This document shows positions 53,234-64,000 of a stretch of DNA of 64,000 bases, one piece after another; positions within the stretch are counted from its first letter, which is position 1, and every line of letters begins with the position of its first letter. Source of the DNA: Amphiura filiformis (Eukaryota; Echinodermata; Ophiuroidea; Amphilepidida; Amphiuridae); assembly GCF_039555335.1 (NCBI RefSeq), contig NC_092631.1, positions 5,733,501 to 5,797,500 on the forward strand. The letters run 5' to 3'. The notes beneath the pieces were generated by a model. The model saw only the letters and a program-made list of their open reading frames with translations. It searched no databases and was not told where the DNA came from. The position numbers and the translations under genes were made by a program.

Positions 53234-55590
53234 AGACCACAACTTTGCACATCTCCTGTTCCAATATGCTCCTTTAAATTTGCTGGACAAAGTAGTTGTT
53301 TGCATAAGGCTGTTATCTTTTCAGCTTATCATGATTCGAGGTCAGACCTCAGATAAACAAAGTTTTGCTACAAGAGTTCTGAATATGCACTAATTTGGAG
53401 GATTTGAGTCACTGCTTGCTCATGGCTTGTGCACAGAAATAGGGGCCTATAGACGGCATGAGCCCAAATTGGTGCTTTATCTATTGACTTGCCGAATGTC
53501 CGGCAAAGCAACACTGAAAAGCAAACATTTAGGCAACATTCTGTTCCATCTCTTTTACAAATTGCAAGAACAAGGAGTTTGTACAGTGTTTGTAATAAGA
53601 TCAGCACGACAAACAGTCTGCAAAGGAGACTATTCTCTGAAATTTTGTAAAAGATTTTGTAACAAAATACTCCAAAAATCACACTTTCCGTCCCAATTTT
53701 CCTAGATAAATAAGTAACAATCATGAACAATCATGCAAAGATCAACCCCTCAAATTACCAGCTCCATTACTCAAACGATGTAGCAAGAGAAAGTAAAAAA
53801 CATAGAGAAATCTAGATCATGCCTATAGTCTCAATTTGCTTACAAATTGAGCTAAAAATAACCGCCAATATTTAAAGTATTCTCTGAAATTCTAGAAAAT
53901 ATAGTTTTGTAACATGTCCTAAATTTTTAGCTAATTTAGGTGTTTGGAAATATTGGTACTTTTGTACCAAAAATATGAAGAAATTATTTCTAAACCGTGT
54001 TAAGTCATTTCGTAAACAAAAGCCCACAGTATTGTTACCTTGCGTTAAGCTTTATAATCGTTCACCCAACTGAAACTATAATACCAGCTCATTGCTCATT
54101 GCACAGGTAAAACAGACACAAGTGCAGTGTGTATTTAACCAGAGAAGATCTGATGTAACATAGTTGAGCTGTTTTCATTGAGTGTTATCTTGGTTTAATA
54201 GCTTTTAATAGGGTTTAAGTCCTTCAAAGGTCGTGGTGAGTTCTACTGTAGACATGACTGCATCATGATTATTTTAAAGTCAACAACATTCAACAATATG
54301 ATCACCGTGATAGTATGAGAGTATCAGTACCATGGGTGTCAGTGATCCTGGCCTGACACAGTAGACAAACAAACAAACAAACACGCCACACACATGACAC
54401 ATGCATGCAAGGTAACATTGACTATACACTAATCAAACAATGGTATTGATCCTGTACAACTGGTCGTGGTTTATTTACAATCGATTCATTTAAAATCCCC
54501 ATAGTAAACATTAATTTTGGCAAGAGTTTTCTCTCTCTGGAGCGAGGATGCATCCACTGGCTCAGCGTAATGAAAAGATCTAACATGATTGGTCAATTTA
54601 GCTCATGGTTTAAAAGTAAGCTACGCATAGCAGCTCCACGTTGTGGCGGTTAGGCCAGCCATATATTGATCATGCGAAAATTGTAAAACATAGAATAGAA
54701 ACAGTGTGGCAGGCTCTCAAAATCTCAAATTGTATGCTTAGCCTGAGTCGCACGGCCTATCTCGAACAAAATCACCATGCGTAGTTGTTGAAAAACGTGA
54801 GGATTCATCGTACTATCGCAGCAATTTTTAACACGAAGATATAGGGATGATGACGGTGTGTACCATTTACAACTGTACATTGTTAAAGTTCATTTGAGTT
54901 TTCACTACTGTCGGGAGAAATTCCCATGATGTCCCTGTATTCACTTCTGGCAGTACCTGTGAATTCATGGAGGTAGGCTTCCTCTGAAGAGTGCCCTGCC
55001 CATATACAGTGATGCAAAAATCTAATATCTTTGTAGTAATGTTTTGAAGGAACAAGCTTCCAAATGAGACCAAATTCAATACCATGCGACAAAGTAGCAC
55101 GTTATAAGCACAAATAAACGTTTTAAGAGCATTTTTGTGTTTGCTGGGATGCTTATCTTCCCCTTTAACTCTCCTCTTCCTTCATTCATGTTGTTCCTTC
55201 ACCTTCCACTTTCTTCTCCACCTCCCATTTCTCTTATTGAAATTGCTCCTTTGTTTGTTACTCATGAAATTGTAAAAATGCAAATGTATAATCTTCCTAC
55301 ACTGTTAAAATGGTTGTGTAAAAGACTACTACTATACAAAGCATTATAACCTCGGAAAACATGTTTTAAAAAATACTTTCCCAATGCGTGTAAAAAAATG
55401 GGCAAAATTTTACCCAAGTTGCGTGTGTAAAAATTTAAACAAAAGTTGTTGTGTCATTTTTAAACAACAGCTGCAAGGTTCATCTTGTAACTTGAACAGT
55501 TATCAGAACTGTACACAACCATTTTGACAGTGTAAATCATATTCGATTAAAAATCATACCAAATAGACAACACAATTTTATAAAAACCAT
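53234..55590. other. Spacer, no gene supported
   Basis: Includes an inverted copy (54580-54655) of the GCTACGC.TAGC..AGCTCCACGTTGTGGCGG repeat seen at 47670-47760. The 120-codon minus ORF at 53368-53730 overlaps an equally long plus ORF and shows no family features. Confidence 0.45.
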
Positions 55591-56514
55591 TTTATTTCAG
55601 TCATATTTGTTGATAAAATGTACATTGAAGTTATCTACCTTGTTCACCATCAAACCTTGTAGTGTTAAAAATACATATAAGTGGGGTTTTTTATGACATC
55701 CCAAGTTGCAAGAAATTTTTGGCAAACCAAAGGGGGGCCAAGCAATTTTTTGGCCAGCCGAGGGGGGGGGGGAAGCAATGTTTGGCACACATTCATGGGG
55801 CGCCTTTTAAATAAAATGCATAATAAAATTGTGAAAATTTCCACTTTTTGCACAGCAATTTATCACATAAACCTGAAATTTTAAAAAGATTACAAAATTC
55901 TGCCAAGTACATATTTTTAGATTTTTGTTAAGTTGAGAACAGATCATTTCAGTTGCAAAGCGTCATCGGGGTACTGGGCACCCCCAAACAATCCGAAAAT
56001 TGAAAAAAATCCCAAAGGAAAATTGCTGTAAAAGGCTTGTGCCTCCCCCCAATCAGACCCGTGCCCCTCATCACAGTTGGTCCCCCATGTGACAACCCAC
56101 CTTGTATGAAGTAAAAGGCACACACACACACCCACCATAAATCAACTGTACATGGGTAATATGGAAAAACTTTTGATATGTAAACATGTATACCCTGATT
56201 AAGACAATGGAAGACATTATAATGACAATATGACATAAAATATTTATTATTTACACTATATTTTTATTTAAAATACATAATTTGATATTGGAAATAGAAA
56301 TTGAACTGTACAGAGTTAAAAATACATATATGTTAGTTCAGGTACAATGATAAAATATACGCCATTTCATAAAACGTCATGTAAATTTAAAGATTCACAT
56401 GATTATGATGATTTCTCACTACATTTAAATGGGGTCATATGATAAGAATTTCTAATTTAATTTTTCTCGAATTTTAGATGGGGTTACCCGAATCATAGAA
56501 GGTAAAGATGCCTG
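55591..56514. other. Spacer with G-run repeat fragments
   Basis: GGGGGGCCAAGCAATTTTTT (55734) and CCCCCAAACAATCCGAAAAT (55980) belong to short interspersed repeats also seen near 50970 and 58670. Confidence 0.5.
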
Positions 56515-56885
56515 ATAGTGGGTGGCTCCATTTGAAATACACACTCCCTGTGTGGAAGATTAAGATTGTCTTCCACAGGGGTGTATGGATTTTAACTGGA
56601 ATAGCACAGCCCATTACAGCACATCTCAGGTCATTTCTTGAGGTAGAATAGAACTTAAAGTGTTCAAATATAATATTGATATAAGTATAGGTTTATAATG
56701 TGAATAATCCATGCTGAAAACAAATGGTCGGGAGGGGAAAAAGGGAACGTTTTATGCAGACTTGACCCTAACCATATTGGAAGCAAAATACAGTCCAAAC
56801 TTGGGGTTACCTGAAATTCAAGCTCCGTATGTGAGATTATTAGGTCAAATCTTCCACAGGGGGGGTTTAACTGGAATAGCACATT
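56515..56885. mobile_element. TCTTCCACA-family MITE, two partial copies
   Basis: GGTGGCTCCATTTGAAATAC .. TGTGTGGAAGATTAAGATTG .. TTTTAACTGGAATAGC at 56515-56610; a second right end at 56790-56885. Confidence 0.75.
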
Positions 56886-57023
56886 TGGAATGTACATAAT
56901 ACAAGGTGCATATCTGACCTGATATGGTGCATATTCTACCTGATATGAAAAAAAAATAAAATAAAATAAACCAATATTGTTCTATTTTTAACTGTTACAT
57001 CCTGGGTGCTGCCAAAGTAACCT

Positions 57024-57233
57024 GGGTCCATTTCACTACAATTTTAACCCTTCGTAACTGTTCCTAAAGTTACGAATACCCAATACTAGACGTAACTTTA
57101 CGAAGGGTCCCTGTAGTAAATCCCTATTACTTACGAAGGGTTATTGTTCGTAAGTTTAGTGAATCAACTTGTTGTAAGTTACGTATGATTTCAAGACTTA
57201 CGAAGCTTCATAAAGCTTAGTGAAATGGACCCC
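57024..57233. mobile_element. Inverted-end MITE rich in TTACGAA
   Basis: GGGTCCATTTCACTA (57024-57038) is inverted at 57219-57233. Inside, CTTCGTAA / TTACGAAG motifs occur at least five times. Related sequence at 37131-37290. Confidence 0.8.
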
Positions 57234-57325
57234 AGGGGATACAAATGTTGGTCCCCTAGCGTTATGCAAAGTGCATTATCTTATACCAAATGCCTTTACA
57301 TGTAAATGTCTTAGATCAGCTTGTT

Positions 57326-57521
57326 ATACCATTTTTCACCTTGGATGTGGCAGTGACGTCAGTGCACACATTTCATGGGGCGTAACCTCAAATCGCTGGC
57401 ATTTGCTGAAAGCGCTGGTGTACATACAGACACGCTTAAGACGCCGCATATATGTGTGAGCAAAAAAGCTGCCGCATCACATTGACGTCACTGCCACATC
57501 AGGGTGAAATATGGTATAGTA
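57326..57521. mobile_element. MITE with TGACGTCA in each arm
   Basis: TATACCATTTTTCACCTTGG, ATGTGGCAGTGACGTCAGTG is inverted at 57481-57521. Confidence 0.8.
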
Positions 57522-57548
57522 TACAAATATTGAATGCTATAAAGGGTA

Positions 57549-57653
57549 TGGTTAAAATTATAGGCCCAAGGTGATCTCAAAACCGTGACTAATAGTCATG
57601 GTTTTAAGATCACCGCAGGCCTATAATTTTAACCATGCCCTGCATGAATAAAA
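57549..57653. repeat. Hairpin with ~45-bp arms
   Basis: GGTATGGTTAAAATTATAGG, GATCTCAAAACCGTGACTA pairs with TCATGGTTTTAAGATCACC, CCTATAATTTTAACCATGCC across a short loop. Confidence 0.8.
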
Positions 57654-58308
57654 AGCAGTCAATATTTGTTTTATATACCAAATCTTAAGATTCTTGTCAT
57701 CTGTTTGGTTAAAGCATCGATTTTGGGGAGACAATTTAATAGTTTCCGCGTAATTATAGTGCGCAAAAACATTAAACGTGTAATATAATTTTACGCTGGG
57801 ATCAACGCACACGCAGAACTATGCCCGGGAATAGTTACTTTTGCGGGCATAGTCAAAACTATGCCCACGCTTTTAACCAATCGGATGGCGGGAATCTTTA
57901 GATGAGGTATATAATAGTTAATACACCAAATAGTCATGACAATGATAACAAATAGGCCTACACCTGTAAAACATTGGAATCACAGAACCCAACAACCTGT
58001 CCAATTGACTTGCTTTTTCAGATCCTCTGAGATATAGACTATCCACAAACAGCCCCTGCTTTGTATGCTGTAAATTCTAACATTTTCATGAGGGCTGATC
58101 GTTTATTTGTGTGTCTAACAATCACACCAGCATTGCATGCTTTTATGCATTGAAATGGCCTGTAAGGATCAGGTCTTTACATTTGAGGCTAGTGATCATC
58201 ACTCTCACAGTTAGCCCTTTGGAAAAACAACCAATCAAAAGTTAGTAAAAAATACTTAAAACGTAACACCCCTTTACAATATTGATCATCTTGCAAGATC
58301 CATCACTA

Positions 58309-58355
58309 TCATACACTACCATTTGTTTGAGGAGGCTCCACGATTGGTTCTTCAT
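58309..58355 (-). CDS. Possible terminal coding exon on the minus strand (DEEPIVEPPQTNGSV)
   Basis: On the minus strand a pyrimidine-rich tract ending in TTATCTTGCAG is followed by an open frame reading (D)EEPIVEPPQTNGSV and a stop at 58309-58311. An AATAAA on the minus strand lies at 58107-58102, about 200 bases further on. An acidic, proline-rich tail is plausible for a real protein. Other exons would lie to the right and I could not find them. Family unknown. Confidence 0.3.
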
Positions 58356-58439
58356 CTGCAAGATAACATAAAAATGAGAATGAATTAAAAACATTTTTGT
58401 CAATTTATGTTGTTAATCATTCACATAGTAGAACCTATT

Positions 58440-58642
58440 ATTCGCTGTGCTTTTTGGAGAGGAATGAAAAGAAGGAAGGAATGAAGAGGAACAAATAACT
58501 TGTTTGTTTCTTCTTGAGATTTGAACCCCAAACCCCGCTTACCAAGCACTCCATCGGCGACCAGTAGCCACAGGTTTTTTCCCTGGCCCGGCCAATGAAA
58601 CTGTGTGTATAATACGACTTATTAGGGTGATTGCATCATCTA
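58440..58642 (-). mobile_element. tRNA-like SINE, copy 3, minus strand
   Basis: On the minus strand: GATGATGCAATCACCCTAAT .. box B GGTTCAAATCT (complement of 58517-58527) .. AACAAACAAGTTATTTGTTC tail. Confidence 0.75.
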
Positions 58643-58814
58643 CTCACTTGGCAGTGGCGTAGCGTGGGTCATCTGATGGGGGGCACCAGGTCTGATGGGG
58701 GGGGGGGGGACCGGGTCTGATTGGGGGACACAAGCCATTTTTCTGCCATTTTCCTATGGGATTTTTTAAAATTACAGATCGATTGGGGGGGGGGGCACAT
58801 GCACCCCTCACCAC

Positions 58815-60787
58815 CCCCTGTGGTGGTAGATATTGATAAGAAAGTAAAATCCTGCAAATTTGAGCTTCATACTCCATTTCGTTTTCCCGTGGCATCAATT
58901 TGAAATTTAGCGGGGAAAATGTGTCGCAACGCGAAAGACGATGTTTGGAGGTCCATAAATGTATAAAGGGAACCCCAAACAACTTTGAAAAGTATGTATC
59001 CTGGGGTACTTTTTTGTGTAGAATTCAAATCTGGCATCAGAAAACTTGTGAATCCTTTACTTAAAAAGATGTAGGGCCCTCAAAATGCAACCGTCCATCC
59101 AGGACCAACTTGGGTCAGAACTCAAAAGTAAAAATAATTTTTGTCCATTTTTTTGCCAGTCAGAGCCCTTTGGTAGGACATTACTCTTATCCAATATTAA
59201 GCCTATTAGAATACTTTTAGCTGAGATATTACCCATGCAAAACTCCATTTGTACATTTTTTGTACATTTTGACCCCCCTGCTCCACCATCAACTTCAGGT
59301 ATGTTGAAAATATGTTCTTGGACAAGATTTCTGAGAGATATTGGCTTTGGGACTCGATGACTTTGCTTTAAAAACATCAGTTAGGTTTGCCTACTCACAT
59401 ATATGTCATTCCAACCACATCACCAAAATGGGTTGGTTGGTCAGTGGTCATCCACTCAAATTTTGCTAAAATTAATTTCTAGCATACCTCTATGAGCATA
59501 TTGAACACATGGGAAAAAATGAATGCTCAACTCCAAGCAGTTTTGGAGATATGGCTTGTCAAAATTTGGCCCAGGCCCCCACTCTTTGCTCTCTCAAGTT
59601 GCGTCGTCGAATTAGTAGCGTTTTGGAACACTCATATTTTGACTTCGCGAAAAAGATATTAAGCTGAGAAGTATCACCTACGGTGACTTTTACCCAGAGA
59701 AGCAGAATCTTGACTCAGAAATACTGTATATTATTTACTGAAGAAGTTATGGGTCTCTCAAAACCTCTTTTGTTTTGTTTTTGACAAATAAAATTTTAAC
59801 TAAACGAAACAAGGTTTTGAGAGACCCATAACTTCTTAAGTAGATATGATGCACTGTTTCTGAGGCCAGATTCTGTTTTTCTGGGTAAAAGTCACCCCAG
59901 TTAGTACTTTTCAGCATAATATCTTTTTAGCAAAGTCAAAATATGAGTATTCCAAAACGCTACTTATTCAACGACGCAACTTGAGAGAGCAAAAAGTGTT
60001 ATTTTTGACAAGCCATATCTCGATTACCGCTTGGAGTTGAGCATTCATTTTTTTTTCCATGTGTTCAATATGCTCATAGAGGTATGCTAGAAATGATTTT
60101 TAGCAAAATTTGAGTGGATGACCACTGACCAACCAACCCATTTTGGTGATGTGGTTGGAATGACATATATGTGAGTAGGCAAACCTAACTGATGTTTTTA
60201 AAGCAAAGTCTTCGAGTCCCAAAACCAATATCTCTCAGAAATGTTGTCCAAGAACATATTTTCAACATACCTGAAGTTGATGGTGGAGCAAAATGTCTGA
60301 CATTGGTTTTCAGGGGGGTCAAAATGTACAAAAAATGTACAAATGGAGTTTTGCATGGGTAATATCTCAGCTAAAAGTATTCTTATAGGCTTAATATTGA
60401 TAAGAGTAATGTCCTACCAAAGGGCTCTGACTGGCAAAAAAAAATGGACAAAAATTATTTTTACTTTTGGAGTTCTGACCCCAAGTTGGTCCTGGATGGA
60501 CGAAGTTGCATTTTGAGGGCCCTATATCTTTTTAAGTAAAGGAGTCACAACTTTTCTGATGCCAGATTTGAATTCTACACAAAAAAGTACCTCAGGATAC
60601 ATACTTTTCAAAGTTGTTTGGGGTTCCCTTTATACATTTAAGGACCTCCAAACATCGTCTTTTATGCTTGCGACATTTTTACGCTGACCCCCTAAATTTC
60701 AAATTGATGCCACGGGAAAGCGAAATGGAGTATGAAGCTCAAATTTTCAGGATTTTACTTTCTTATCAATATCTACCACCACACAGA
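58815..60787. mobile_element. Two-kilobase foldback with arms near 970 bp
   Basis: Left arm 58815-59779, right arm 59805-60787, ~25-base centre. Nearly every segment recurs inverted, for example GGGGTACTTTTTTGTGTAGA (59002), AATTTTTGTCCATTTTTTTG (59136), ACATTACTCTTATCCAATAT (59179) and ATGGGTCTCTCAAAACC (59749). Open frames at its two ends translate to the same peptide start (MFGVPFIHL). No transposase is recognised. Confidence 0.92.
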
Positions 60788-60850
60788 AACACAAAAAAAT
60801 TGAAGAGGTGCTGCGGTGCACATCCCTGGAGTTGACATGGAATGGCTCAT

Positions 60851-61956
60851 ATCGCTCATTCTACAAAATCCGGTGCCAATAGCCTTTTTTCCGTTCTTTG
60901 GTCCACAAACTCTTTGTCGAGCATTTAGGGCATCAAATATTTTTTTTTTANNNNNNNNNNNNNNNNNNNNNNNNNNNNNNACATATATAGTTTTCCATAC
61001 TTTAAATGCTTTCTTCAGCCTGATTAACCCTTGCAAAGGCTCAAAAATTGCTAAAAATGCGTTTCCACTGCTCAAGTGTCACATCTAACCCTGAATATTT
61101 TCTTTGAATAAATGCGATATCTTTACATATTTGTTGTTTTTTAATTAGATAACGCACCATCATATTGTTTATCAACATTATTTTTTAGTGATTAAAACGT
61201 CTTTGTGTAATTCTAAAATAAATTGCCCTTTCCACCAAAACGCTGTGAGCTACGTTACCCCTTTTTAACACATGTTATTGGAAAGAAGTAAAACAGAGGT
61301 ATCAATGTAATTTGCGGTTTTTTGAAAGGAAACACTCATATTTTTTTAAAAATCACTGTAAAAATCGTGATGCTGTAGCATTTTTGGCATATAAATGTTG
61401 TAAACATTGAAATTTCGACCGACCATGTTAAGATTGGTGAGCTACGTTACCAGGATTCTATAGTATGCACTTGTATTAGATGTACTTCCTAATAATATGT
61501 GAAAGCTACCAGTGTTCGAACCCCATTTATATTAGAATTAACCGGCATAACCTTCTAACGTTCGCAAATCACATTAAAAACATTAAAAACCAGTGAACTA
61601 CGTTACTGTGAGCTACGTTACACACTCATTTACGCATCTTCAAAACTTCTATGAAATGGTGAAATCTGTTTTACATTTCACTCAAGTGATCTTTAGATTG
61701 CTTTTTATGACCTTGGATTGAGTAAAACCAGCCCATTTTGTAGTCGGTAACGTAGCTCACATTACATTGAGTTTTAGTGTTAAAAAACATCATGACTTCT
61801 TGAAAGAAAAATATGCAAGTGGTGTTGGCAATTTTTTACATCTGAAAGTAGTGATACATTTACTCTTAATAAACAAAAAAGCAGGTATTTTTGAACAACT
61901 TTTATTTTTTCAATTTTTATAGTGGATTGGCACCGGATTTTGTAGAATTAGCGATA
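60851..61956. mobile_element. Element with repeated GTGAGCTACGTTAC boxes
   Basis: TTCTACAAAATCCGGTGCCA (60859) is inverted at 61926-61947, extended by TCGCT / AGCGA. GTGAGCTACGTTAC-type boxes lie near 61245, 61437, 61595 (one change) and 61610, and inverted near 61746. A 30-N gap (60951-60980) lies inside. No ORF recognised. Confidence 0.75.
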
Positions 61957-62079
61957 TGCAGTTGCTTTGTGCTGTTGGCTTTTGTTGGATTGAGGGCTAA
62001 AAGGGCCAATATGATGAAAAATAGGAGTTACTATAACCCTGAATTTGTACCATGCTTTTTGGCTATATGAAAGGAGAGA

Positions 62080-62195
62080 ATAAAGGGGGAAGATGAAAAA
62101 ATAACTTGTTTGTTTCCCTCAAGATTCGAACCCCAGTCCACATGCCTGCCAAGTACTCAACCGGTGACTGGTTGCCACAGGTGTCGTATCTGTAA
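62080..62195 (-). mobile_element. tRNA-like SINE, copy 4, minus strand, truncated
   Basis: Minus strand: TGTGGCAACCAGTCACCGGT .. TACTTGGCAGGCATGTGGAC .. box B GGTTCGAATCT .. tail AACAAACAAGTTATT. Confidence 0.75.
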
Positions 62196-62659
62196 CATGA
62201 GGAATGTTCACCGTTATAATATTTGGTGGGGCCTTATAATTCTGTAGGAATTAAGAAGATTCCTCGGAGGTAAACTCAATGTCGACCTGTGATAATTCAA
62301 CCCATGACCTGAAGATGCATCTGGGATTGGATACAGTGTATGAGCACTCCAAACAGCAAGTCCAAAAGATTAAATTTTAATTTTCCAATGAAAATATCTT
62401 TAATATCAGCACAATACACAAATTATGTCAAAAATCCAGGCAATAATAACCCAAAACTCCAATCACTGCAATTTTAAAGGAGAAATGATTAAAGTGAAAT
62501 CGAAGCACAGGAACAAAACATTAAATCTTTAAAATTATCATTAATGTCAGAAAAGGCAATCCAACAATGTGTACATTTTCAGAAAATGGCACATTTGCAT
62601 TATACACCTTTTTTGTAATTGACCACTTTGGGTCACATGATAAGAATTATCTGTTGTAT

Positions 62660-63450
62660 TTGTAATTGACCACTTACGGTTGTATTTGCCAGGGTTTGGC
62701 TCTGCTAACTCCAATTAGGCCGGAGTTAGCAAAGTGGAAAACTGAAAGTGAGAACAAAGGTGTAAATTACATATGCCCAATTATGTACGTTAATTTGCCA
62801 AAGAATTATAAGGACTATCTCTAGCCTAGACTTGGTACATGTGTATACTTTGATCAGGTGGTAATAGGCGGGAATTATTAGGCTTAGGCAGAAAAGTAGA
62901 CCCACATTAAGAGTGATATAGTTGATCTGCCTGGTCAATATTTTTCGTGTTAAAGAAAGTAGACAAAGTATAAGACTTCAATTAATAATTTGTAATACTT
63001 CTGGCGAGATGTCATAAGACAATTCTCCAAATATAGTATATTGATATTAATCCGCGATGTTATGAGGTCCGCCAATTACAAGTTGATCAAATTATAGTGT
63101 AGTACAAGTACAATAGAAGTATACAACATTTAGCATTTTGATAATTTTAATCTGCAAATAAGTTGGGCTTTTTAAAGTTGAGTTCATTTTATTTTCTTAA
63201 GAAATTAACCCTAATTATGCAGATTAAAAGTAGCAAAATGTACTTCTATGTGCTTGTACTACGTATGTATCAAGTCTTAGCTAGATAGTCCTTATAGTTA
63301 CTTGGCAAATTAACTTTGAACAATTGGGCATATATAATTTACATTTTTGCCCTCGCTTTCAGTTTTCCACTTCGCTAACTCTGGCCTGATTGGAGTTAAC
63401 AGAGCAGAGCCAAACGCTGCCAACAGCTACAAAGTGGTCAATTACAAGCA
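62660..63450. mobile_element. Foldback with ~185-bp arms and an inner palindrome
   Basis: TTGTAATTGACCACTTACGG .. TTGGCTCTGCTAACTCCAAT .. AAAGTGGAAAACTGAAAG (62660-62840) is mirrored at 63267-63450. Between the arms, GTAGTACAAGTACAATAGAA .. TTTTAATCTGCA (63098-63155) is inverted at 63218-63262. Confidence 0.85.
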
Positions 63451-64000
63451 AGCTAAATAGCAAAAGTGCTACCACCTGCATCAGCCCACTGGCTTGGGTC
63501 AGGTCAAACCAATCCAAATTCATAAACAAACAAACAAATAGACATAGCAAAGCATGCAACATTACATTGCAACAAACAACATGCACAGGCTGCACTTATA
63601 AAGTGGGTATACTCCAGGGGGGAGAGGGCCATTCAAAAAACTATCATGACTAGTGTTACCATCCTTATAGGCCCTCACATTTCAAAGCGAATACAACAAA
63701 TTACCCACGTAAGTTCATCATCAAACAAGAATCAGTTTGAGTATTAATAGGTTTTGTCCATGCAATTTACAATATGACGTAGCGATCGTCACTGACGACA
63801 TGCAATGTTTAAGCTTACTCACATGGCATTTTATTAGAGGGGGCTTTTAATACAGAGGGGGCATTTATTAGAGGGGGAGCTTCTAATACAAACAATATGG
63901 TAAATTGAGAAGCACAAAAACAAACAACACTAATACTACCCCAGTGCCCTATTACTTTATGCAGGCCTGTAACCAGGATTTCATTTGGGGGCTGATTTTG
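63451..64000. other. Right edge of the window, no gene
   Basis: Contains a small tandem repeat TTATTAGAGGGGGC / TTTTAATACAGAGGGGGC at 63831-63880. Nothing else recognised. Confidence 0.4.

Noticed and set aside
53368-53730. 120-codon minus ORF overlapping a 92-codon plus ORF
   Set aside because: No family motif, no splice context, and mutually overlapping frames in AT-rich DNA.
58644-58982. 112-codon minus ORF beginning MFGVPFIHL and its twin at 60614-60835
   Set aside because: Both are the same foldback arm read in opposite directions; Pro-rich part comes from G/C homopolymers.

Overview
The window looks like nuclear DNA from an animal with large, transposon-rich introns. The visible exons have consensus GT-AG junctions with one GC-AG exception, and intergenic and intronic DNA is full of MITEs, SINEs and retroelement remnants. 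Two short N runs (18476-18506 and 60951-60980) mark a draft assembly. The protein is metazoan in character, and the repeat style (TTAA-flanked MITEs, CR1-like elements ending in an ATT microsatellite, tRNA-like SINEs) suggests a marine invertebrate, perhaps an echinoderm or hemichordate. The species assignment is a guess.

The one gene I can establish is a glycylpeptide N-tetradecanoyltransferase (N-myristoyltransferase, NMT1/2 family) on the + strand, 14875-34244. Twelve coding exons are visible. All junction phases agree except inside one exon (28312-28370), which is one base short. With that base allowed for, the product is about 480 residues, close to the vertebrate NMT1 length. Notable points: one GC-AG intron (21909-24365), two introns that begin with homologous ~220-bp sequence (19261 and 24475), a CR1-like fragment between two diverged direct repeats just upstream of an acceptor, and a terminal exon present in three tandem 127-bp copies (34215-34590).

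Layout: 1-5120, repeats only. 5121-5235, a possible first coding exon of unknown identity. 5236-14870, MITEs, including a Harbinger-like element with a TTAA element nested in it, a 1.4-kb GGTCA-rich element and a hAT-like element with a perfect 8-bp target duplication and an empty paralogous site in the same window. 14871-34244, the NMT gene; its introns hold CR1-like, Penelope-like (GIY-YIG) and endonuclease-like retroelement remnants plus many MITEs. 34600-50300, more MITEs, an RT pseudogene interrupted by a hAT-like MITE, and tandem repeats. 50571-52814, a candidate non-autonomous Helitron carrying a GAAA-type microsatellite. 52815-64000, a ~2-kb foldback element, other inverted repeats and a possible minus-strand terminal exon at 58309-58355.

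I see no CRISPR array, rRNA gene, canonical tRNA gene or bacterial-type operon. No multi-gene system is visible. The most interesting material is the structure of the NMT gene itself and how mobile elements have reshaped it.
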